Shown here piece by piece: positions 57,401-64,000 of a DNA stretch of 64,000 bases (position 1 is the stretch's first letter; every line of letters begins with the position of its first letter). The position numbers and the translations under genes were made by a program. A model generated the notes under the pieces. It made no database searches, had not been told where the DNA came from, and saw only the letters and a program-made list of their open reading frames with translations. This stretch comes from Alopecurus myosuroides (Eukaryota > Streptophyta > Magnoliopsida > Poales > Poaceae). The stretch lies in NCBI GenBank assembly GCA_028641055.1, contig CM054061.1, forward strand, positions 33,332,333 to 33,396,332, read 5' to 3'.

Positions 57401-58131
57401 TTATCACCTAAGAACGGTTTATGCCATACTTTCCTTACTAGTTCATCAAAACCATCTCGCAAAACCCAACCCAGTTCAAATTTGAACTGTGTCTGGCCTT
57501 TTGGTCTTGATGTGCCAGTTGAAAGAATAAGGGAAGCATGATCCAATAGAGACTCAATAAGTTCTAGAGCACGTAACGTTACCAATGGGAACTTATCTTC
57601 CCAATCGGTACTCATTAATACGCGATCTAGCTTTTCGTTGAACAAGAAAGGCTAATGAACATCAAACCGTCCCCGGCTTTTCTCATGTGGAAACCTTAGC
57701 AGATTAAAATCACCACCAATTAAAATTGGATGTGGATTATTATTAGCCAAGTTAACCAACTCACGCAGAAAAGACTCTGTAAACTCTTCCTGGGCAGCAC
57801 CACACACAGCGACTAAGCTGCATAGGAAATTGTCGGCACGATTACGGAGGTGTAATTTAATATGAAAATCACCATCCGACCTTGCTAACACATCAAAGGA
57901 GTCAGTTTTAACGCCTAGTAAAATGCCGCCCGACCTACCGCGAGGAGGGATAGAGTGCCAAGTAAAGTCGAAACCACCTGAAAGGTGGTTCAGAACACTC
58001 ACTTGGAAATCTCTCCTCCCTGTTTCGGAGATAGCCAGAAACTCCAAATCATGATCCCTGACGTATTGTGCAATATTCAAATGTGTAGCCAAGTCTCCAA
58101 GACCTCTGCTATTAGTGAATAAGCCATTCAT
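54494..58131 (-). pseudogene. LINE ORF2: endonuclease, reverse transcriptase, zf-RVT (broken)
   Basis: Starts at ATG 58131. Endonuclease (exonuclease-endonuclease-phosphatase fold) covers 57652-58131, with LEFLAISETGR, GRSGGILLGVK and IGGDFNLLRFP. A linker follows (57304-57645 and 56860-57279, with WYQRSKSQFILEGDSNTRYFH). The reverse transcriptase is at 56287-56859 (NKAPGPDGCPAEFYQHF, YRPICLLN, TAFMQGRNI, LKIDFEKAYDKV), continuing after a break with LQYADDTILF (56063-56248) and PIKYLGIPIHYKKL (55751-56026). The C-terminal region is at 54494-55670 with a zf-RVT-like CVSCSHDDIIKHLFFNC. At least five frame breaks. A 60-bp in-frame tandem duplication lies at 55001-55120. Confidence 0.88.
55001..55120 (-). 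repeat. 60-bp in-frame tandem duplication in LINE ORF2
   Basis: 55001-55060 and 55061-55120 are near-identical and each encodes a 20-residue unit ending in NVWRMKVP. The length, a multiple of three, keeps the frame. Confidence 0.97.
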
Positions 58132-60664
58132 CGGGAAACAATTGGATTTTTAGGCGGTCTCATGATGTTTCGCGGTGAGTTTTTCCTCTTTTGTTTAGCG
58201 GTTTTGGATTTCCGGCCGGAAGCATACAGATCAAATAAAGATCCAAGCCCGTCCTCATCCAATCCCACATCAGTCACTTCCCCCACTAGATGTGATAAAA
58301 GCTGTCCATCAGAAGAGGCATACGCTGAATCATCATCCATGTCAGGTATGTCCACCATGGAAGAAGCACTCAGATTGACCGTTAAACGATCAAATTCCAT
58401 ATGCTTCAACACATTAGTGGACAATGTGATCTCCTTGTCATTCTTCCCTAATGAAACACCAACTACACCTAGACTAGAGGATAATTTGGTATCTGAAAAA
58501 GAAAGAACTAAGCTAGGATTAGGACCCATACCCTGTGGTGCAGCCGAGTACAGTGCCGCCTTCCGCCGCATGGCCTTGGACATCGCGTTCTCGTCCGTAG
58601 ATGAAGCCCCGTCCGCAGCAACGAGATGGCGAGCGCTACGTCTCAGCCCACCTTTAGGCTGCCCAAGAACCCCGGAGGAGGGCGCCACGGCAAAGGGGGG
58701 TAATGTCGAAGAAGAAACCTCCCGACCACCATGTCCTTACCCGCCATGACAGGGACCGTATCGTCCGTGCCTCTGCCAGCGAGTGATGCCAGGGTCACCG
58801 GCGTCGTCACGGTTTTTCGGTGCACTGCCGTCGGCCCAGAGGACCCGGACGGCCGACACGGAGACGCCGCTACTGCAGCCGTCGAACCATCACGAACCGG
58901 GGACGGCGTGCGCTCCCTCGGCCCGTCATCGACGTGCGCAGCAGATAGCTGCATACCGCCCCGCCCGGTCGTCTGCTCCGTAGCCAAGACCACTGGCAGT
59001 GCAGGCGAAGGCCCAACACCGGCCAGCCCACCGCCACCAGCCGCAACCTGTAACACGCCCGAAGAATCCACGCACGACGGCGTCGCCACCGAAGCTAGTT
59101 TGGCGAGAAAACTGCCTGAGGACTGCAACGACCGCACAATTTCCTTTCCCCTAGGAGTGACCGGGGACAAGTTAACGGGCGTTAATGCATAGTTCTTCAG
59201 CAACTCCAACGCCTCGGTATGGGCCGTGTCACCACCATCAGCAGGGGCCAAGTCAATAGCCATGCTCGTAGCATCCCCCGCTTGACCATCTAAGCCAGCA
59301 GCTGAGTCAAGCACATCATCTCGGACCCCTCTGGTAGAGTACTCAGAAGGCGTCTTCTAGTCCCACATGTAAGGTACGGAATCTGGTGCTGGCACAAAAT
59401 CCTCAGCCTCCGGGCGGAAAGTGAAACCATACCCTTTTAAACGTAGCACACCATCTGTGTTCGTGTAAGGGCCCACCTCATCCACTTTGTTGAACACCTC
59501 GTCATCTGATAGCGCCATCCACAACCGAACAATACCTCTGCGACGTAGAGACAAGAGGTCCACATCCAAGGTAATACCGATGAGAGAGCCAACCGCCCAC
59601 AGACCTAGGAAGTGTCTCAATGGATTTGGAACTCCTTCCACATGCACCAACGTCGGGTAGAACTCTAGTTTAGGCTCAACGTCTTCTGGCTTCCACTTGC
59701 TGAACAGCAGCCAAGTAGATTGAGATGGCACCCCAAAATCCATCCCATCGAACCTCTCCAATTCTGCCACTGACAGGAACACTACTTTGAAACGATTATC
59801 CCCACTAGGAAGTGCTTCCCACTTCCACCGCGGAGCGGAACTCATGCGAGCAACCGTCATCTCGACCTGTTTCGCCGTAGCGGCAGTGCCAACCACTGTG
59901 TTCAGCGCAACCGGTCCCCCAGACGCATCTCCCTCCTGAAACAAGCTATCCGGGAACTGAGAGAACATTGTATGGAAGCTACCAATCCCTCCAATGGACA
60001 CTGCCGGCTTAGGGAGCCTGAGGGTAGGACACTTCTTCATAGGGTGCTTCTTGGTATCGCACACGTAGCAGTAGTGTTCCACCGGACAATCTTTAGTTGC
60101 ATGCGTGTCCACCTCACATTTCCAACACCTGACCTTCCGAACCACCGCAGCCACGGCAACGTCAACCCCCACGGGTCCAGCGGCGGCGAGCACCTGCTGT
60201 AAAACCATGGGAGTTGGTAATGCTACATTTGCCTCGAGAGTCCCAGTAGTCGCTGCGACCGGAGCCAGCTTCTTCTTCTTGTTCTTGCGTCTCACCACTC
60301 CCGCTGCTGCCACCGTGCCAACCGCGAACCCATGCCCGGCCGGCGCCTCCACAGCTGCGGGCAACGGAGCCGCTGCGGGAGCAACAGCCACGTGTACTGC
60401 TACTGGGTTAGCTGCCGGCGCCACGCTTGGCCCGGCAACCACCGCCGCCGCATGAGCCAGGCCTGGCAGGGGTGGCATTGGCCTAGGGTTAGGGGCCACC
60501 CCCTGCTGCGTTGGCGCAAACGTAGGCGGCCCAGCCATTGGCCTGGCAACGCCAACCGCCAAGCCGCGCCCAGCTCCCCCGCCCATCGGTGCGCCGCGCC
60601 CCGCGCCGCGTCCATGGTCAGCCGGCGCCGGCCCTGGGGGCCGCAGTCCGGTGACAGCACCCAT
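58128..60664 (-). pseudogene. LINE ORF1 (nucleic-acid-binding protein, broken)
   Basis: Starts at ATG 60664. The N-terminal third is rich in Ala, Pro and Gly. A zinc knuckle pair follows (CWKCEVDTHATKDC and CYVCDTKKHPMKKC, about residues 185-215), then a domain with RFKVVFLSVAELERF, TLVHVEGVPNPLRHF and LWAVGSLIGITLDVDLLSL, matching the DUF4283-type region of plant LINE ORF1. An in-frame stop (TAG, 59357-59359) ends the first open part at 435 codons. The same frame continues to 58643, and after a frameshift near 58660 the frame 58128-58688 completes the C-terminus. Its last codon TGA overlaps the ORF2 ATG as ATGA (58128-58131). Confidence 0.82.
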
Positions 60665-61648
60665 ACGCTGGGGGGCGCCATCCTCGAGGTCTAGATAGAG
60701 GGCAGCGAAGTCTAGGCCTGCAGAAACGTTCGCCGGCTCGGCGAGGTCGAGAAAGCGAGCGGCGCGGTCGATGAATCGAGCGGCGAGGTCGAGGAAGGTG
60801 GAGGCGTCGTCGATGAATCCCTCGCTGTTTCACGTAACCTAGGCCGATCCGAGTTGGACCAAAGATAGTCGAAGGCCCCCTGGAAGTAGGCCCAGGGCTT
60901 TGTCTTGGACCCACCGGTTCCAAGTGACGCCAAGTCCGTTTGAACCGCGGACGGCGCGCTCGATCCCCCTGATTGCGGATCGCAGAACTCCGCTGATCCC
61001 TCGCCGGACTTGGACGTCGAATCCGCCACTGCGTCCATGAACTCCTCAGGGAAGAAGTCGCCGAGACACGGAGCCGGTGTGATCCTCGGACGTGGGATTG
61101 GCCCCCTCCATCCAACACGCACCACGGGCACCCGTAAACGGCACCCCACCGGACTCGACGACCTGCCTCCGGTAGAAGGAATCAGCGACGGGGACGGCAG
61201 GGGACTCGTTGAGGAAGAACCTGCCGAGTCTGCCTCCGACAACGCTCGCGAAGCACCATCCGCTCGGCCTTTCTCCCAGAACCGAGAGGCCTTCGTCGGA
61301 AAACCCGCACGGTTTCATAACTCTTCCGCCCGCGCGCCGTTGGACACCGCAGGCCGATCGACCTCGACGACCGTAACCTCCCAGACCTCACTTAGCACCT
61401 CCTCCGCCGCTGCAATGGAACCGCGACATCTTCGAGAACATCTTCGAGAACACCAAAACGCGACCCCCCGCCCGGACCCGTCGGAGTCTCGGATAAGAGA
61501 GGACCTCCCGGTGCCAGGGTGAACCGCCGGCCGCGAGGAGGCGCCACATCCGTAGGTGGATCGCCGGGGGGAGGTCCTATCGCCTCCAAGTCGCCCTCTT
61601 CCATTAGAGAGCGTGCGATTCCAGCTCTGGCTGCTGTACTGACGAGTC
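60665..61648 (-). promoter_or_regulatory. 5' untranslated/promoter region of the LINE
   Basis: GC-rich region before ORF1 with overlapping frames on both strands but no protein motif. LINEs carry an internal Pol II promoter here; no specific box is identified. Confidence 0.5.
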
Positions 61649-61659
61649 ACATAGGTACA
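61649..61659 (+). repeat. Target site duplication, right of full-length LINE
   Basis: ACATAGGTACA, exact copy of 54339-54349, next to the LINE 5' end. Confidence 0.88.
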
Positions 61660-61875
61660 GTTAATTGAGTGAAAAGACAAATTGGAATTGGATTTGTATC
61701 TGGTATCTCTTATGTAAGATAACTACTATTAGTACTAGGTGTGCATCTTAGACGTTTGAAAAAATAATGCATAAGGCAAAAGGCATTACCTCAAAAGAGA
61801 TTAGACGTAGTATAAATGTACTTACCGACTTCCATCATCATCCGAGATCCAGGTACGGGATCAACTGAGGAGAGC
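61660..61875. other. Short spacer between two LINEs
   Basis: AT-rich host sequence of about 215 bp separating two LINEs whose 5' ends face each other. No feature seen. Confidence 0.6.
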
Positions 61876-64000
61876 ACGTGATGAGCGTCACGTCTAGCGA
61901 CGCGCCAGGCGACCCGACGGCGTGCGACCGCCGACCACCGTCCCCACCGCCCCCACCCTCACCTCCGCTGGTGTGCCACCGTGGCCGTGCCATCCCGTCC
62001 GTGTCTCCCGCCTCGGGGATTCTAGGGTCGGGACCGGTTCAGGTGGGCGCTAGGGGTTCCGTGGTGGGCTGCGAGTCGGGCCCAAGTGCTACAGTCGCCA
62101 TTGTTGCCCCACCGCTCGAGGTTGGGCCGGGCGTTGACGTAAGCGCAGGTATATCTCCTCCTCCCCCCTCGTCTGCTCCTCCAAATCTGGATCTCTAGTT
62201 GCTTCTCGGTCATTTCTAGAGAGCGGCTAGGGTTTCCTCACCTCCGTCCCAAATCCACGAGAGTTTCGGTTGGTGGAGAGGGAAGATCGCGGGGGATTCT
62301 CGGTCTTTTTCCCAAGTCGTTTCATCGCCGGGGCGGGCTGTTCCTTCGCCCGGGCCTCCTTGTCCATCGACGGAGATGGGGGATCGAGGCGGCGGACGTT
62401 TTCATCATGGACGGGGGCCATTCCGCGCGCAGGGGAAGGCGGATGCTGGTCGTGGCAACGTTTGGCAGCGGAACAGAGAGGAGTTTCCTCAAGGCTCGTC
62501 CAATACTGGTACAGGATCTGGTTCGGGCTCGGATCGATGGGAGATGGCGGCTAACGCAGGGAAGCAGGGCTTCCCGGATGTAGCCAAACCTCCTGCGGCT
62601 GCGGCAGGGAATCAGCAGATGCAGAAGAACCCTATTGCTACTGGTAATCAAACTCCTTGCTCTCACTGCAATATCTCTGGTCATTTTGCTGCTAAGTGCC
62701 CTACCATCAGATGTGAGAGGTGTAGGAAGTTAGGTCACATCGCTTCGATTTGCCAAGTTATTCTGCCTTGGGAGTGTGTCGCGCCGATGTGCGGTTTTCA
62801 GAGACCTGGGCAGGGATTTTTTTATCTTCCTGATGATAGCGCTGCTAAGCAAAATAAGGAGAGGGCTAGTAGTGTGGTTATCTCGGTGGTGGAAGGTGTT
62901 GTGACTGCCAGGGATCTAGAGATGGAATTCAATGCGTTTTTTGGTGATGGTTGGCGTTGTACTGCGAGGTCTGTTGGTCCAAATAAATTCACCATGAGGT
63001 TACCTAATGCTCGTGAGGTGGAACGTGCTGTGTACTATGGGGAGCGGATGAGACTCAAGTCCAAAAATGCTACTGTTAACCTCTCGGCTTGGATTGCCTC
63101 AATTGGTGCTAAAGCTCCTCTACAGAAAGCTTGGGTGAAGATTTCTAATATTCCACTAGACAAGAGGACTGAATGCAATGTTTTCTTTGTGGGTTCTCTG
63201 GTTGGTATTTCTTTGGAACTTGATGGGAGCACTTTGAACAAACTAGACTTTGTCAGGGTCCTTATTGGATGTAGAAACCTGGAAGATTTGGCAACATCTC
63301 CTGAGGGGTGCTTGGGTGATAACTTTTATGACTTCTTCTATGAGATTGACAAGATTGTGGTAGGTGCTCCTCCTAAACAGTCCAAAACTGTTGATGTTGA
63401 TCACCCTAGTGATGCTCCTTCACCAAAAAGATCAAAAAACGATGCCTTATCTTTGATGGCTGAGGATAATTCTGATGAGCAAATGATGGGGAGTCAATCC
63501 GATTCTGTGAGAAATACCAAACAATGTGATGTGGTGGGCAACTCTGTGGTTGAGGAGGATTCTGAGGAGTATAGCATTGATGATCCAGAACTCTTTATTG
63601 ACAAGTTGGCAAGGGAGAATGAGGCTGCTAAGGCTCAGGGTGCTCTGGCCGAAAAAGTTGTGGCCGAAAACAGGTGGAGTATTCCTTGTTCTCTGGGAAA
63701 AAATCATGCTGAGGAAGAGTCTCTTTGTGCAAATGGAAATCAGATGGTTGTATTTGGTAATTTCCTTCCTAGCTATCTCGATAATTCTTTATGGCCTCCG
63801 TTGATATCTGTTGTTGATGTTTCTGAGGAATGTGATTCTCCTTTGGTGGGTTCTCCTAATTATTTGGTTGACTCACCAGGGTCTGGCGAAGAGGAGGTTG
63901 TTCAGGTGTCTAGTGAGTCTCCTCCTGATCACTGTCGGGCTAGTACTCGTGTTGGTTACATGGCTAATGTTATTATCTTGGACAAGGCTGCTAATGCTTC
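61876..64000 (+). mobile_element. 5' part of a second L1-type LINE (runs off the window)
   Basis: A GC-rich 5' region (from about 61876) followed by an open ORF1. The exact 5' border and target duplication cannot be set because the 3' end is outside the window. The sequence differs from the LINE at 54350-61648, so it is another family or lineage. Confidence 0.75.
62376..64000 (+). CDS. LINE ORF1, zinc-knuckle nucleic-acid-binding protein (partial, open)
   Basis: The frame opens at ATG 62376 and stays open for 541 codons to the window edge. A Gly/Arg-rich N-terminus (residues 1-60) precedes two CCHC knuckles, CSHCNISGHFAAKC (about residues 95-108) and CERCRKLGHIASIC (about 113-126). Then comes a DUF4283-like region at about 150-310 (SVVISVVEGVVTARDLE, NKFTMRLPNAREVERAV, WVKISNIPLDKRT, VGSLVGISLELD), and an acidic, Ser-rich tail. 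Plant LINE ORF1 proteins of this type bind the element RNA to form the retrotransposition particle. No lesion is visible, so the element could be recent; ORF2 would lie to the right. The same domain order occurs in the broken ORF1 at 58128-60664. Confidence 0.85.
   Translation, partial: MGDRGGGRFHHGRGPFRAQGKADAGRGNVWQRNREEFPQGSSNTGTGSGSGSDRWEMAANAGKQGFPDVAKPPAAAAGNQQMQKNPIATGNQTPCSHCNISGHFAAKCPTIRCERCRKLGHIASICQVILPWECVAPMCGFQRPGQGFFYLPDDSAAKQNKERASSVVISVVEGVVTARDLEMEFNAFFGDGWRCTARSVGPNKFTMRLPNAREVERAVYYGERMRLKSKNATVNLSAWIASIGAKAPLQKAWVKISNIPLDKRTECNVFFVGSLVGISLELDGSTLNKLDFVRVLIGCRNLEDLATSPEGCLGDNFYDFFYEIDKIVVGAPPKQSKTVDVDHPSDAPSPKRSKNDALSLMAEDNSDEQMMGSQSDSVRNTKQCDVVGNSVVEEDSEEYSIDDPELFIDKLARENEAAKAQGALAEKVVAENRWSIPCSLGKNHAEEESLCANGNQMVVFGNFLPSYLDNSLWPPLISVVDVSEECDSPLVGSPNYLVDSPGSGEEEVVQVSSESPPDHCRASTRVGYMANVIILDKAANA

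Larger units (their letters stand above)
54350..61648 (-). mobile_element. Full-length but decayed L1-type LINE
   Basis: A 7,299-bp non-LTR element on the minus strand. The T run at 54350-54356 is its poly-A tail, and an 11-bp target duplication flanks it. From right to left: a 5' untranslated GC-rich region (about 60670-61648), ORF1 with a zinc knuckle (60664 to 58128 with lesions), then ORF2 with endonuclease, reverse transcriptase and zf-RVT (58131 to 54494). All expected parts of a plant LINE are present, so it was inserted at or near full length. Multiple stops and frameshifts show it is older than the LINE at 13796. Confidence 0.92.

Noticed and set aside
60105..61522. Plus-strand frames opposite the LINE ORF1 and its 5' region
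   Set aside because: They are antisense shadows of GC-rich LINE sequence with Ala/Gly/Pro bias. The minus strand carries the zinc knuckles.
1..64000. CRISPR arrays, bacterial operons or toxin-antitoxin systems
   Set aside because: The window is plant nuclear repeat DNA with introns and LTR, LINE and CACTA elements. The minisatellites lack spacer-repeat structure.

Overview
This is a 64-kb window of repeat-dominated plant nuclear DNA, almost certainly from a grass of the Triticeae (wheat, goatgrass, barley or rye type) or a close Pooideae relative. The evidence is the mix of elements: CACTA transposons with 3-bp target duplications and grass-type subterminal repeats, a BARE/WIS/Angela-like LTR, a 4.5-kb solo LTR of large-retrotransposon-derivative (Sukkula-like) type, Stowaway miniature elements, a Helitron, and plant L1-type LINEs. 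I see no convincing host gene. The only candidate is a 66-codon single-pass membrane protein at 12934-13134.

Layout. 1-720: 3' end of a Ty1-copia element (RNase H, polypurine tract, LTR). 729-6868: a segment (copy A) that recurs in direct orientation at 18984-26984 (copy B). Copy A carries a 2.4-kb Helitron absent from B. Copy B carries a Stowaway element, a roughly 4-kb insertion and a second CACTA that are absent from A. 7.0-12.76 kb: a degenerate Ty3-gypsy element on the minus strand with one LTR and a primer binding site. 13796-16077: a 5'-truncated LINE on the minus strand with 15-bp target duplications and a long uninterrupted reverse transcriptase frame. 22197-24735: a complete CACTA carrying an intact two-exon DEDDy 3'-5' exonuclease gene. 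26985 to about 30.3 kb: the 5' part of a related CACTA with a second copy of that gene, whose first catalytic Asp has become Ala, and minus-strand CACTA gene remnants. 30994-31920: a poly-A insertion with 18-bp target duplications. 32970-37515: solo LTR. 38.6-48.66 kb: nested CACTA sequence with the ORF1/Ulp1-like protease gene, a small viroplasmin-domain protein, an inserted copia LTR and a 278-nt hairpin. 48670-50820: copia LTR plus primer binding site. 50957 to about 52.2 kb: one end of another CACTA. 54350-61648: a full-length but decayed LINE on the minus strand. From about 61.9 kb to the window end: a second LINE on the plus strand with an open ORF1.

How the genes relate. Every recognisable coding sequence belongs to a mobile element. 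The most interesting group is the CACTA cargo: two homologous exonuclease genes sharing one intron position, one with all DEDDy residues and one with a lost catalytic residue, and two homologous small proteins that join a viroplasmin/RNase H N-terminal-like domain to a C-terminal hydrophobic segment. Because copies A and B are near-identical outside their insertions, several insertions can be delimited by comparison with an empty site.

Limits: no database search or alignment program was used. Boundaries given with 'about' come from reading by eye, and family names rest on remembered termini and protein motifs.
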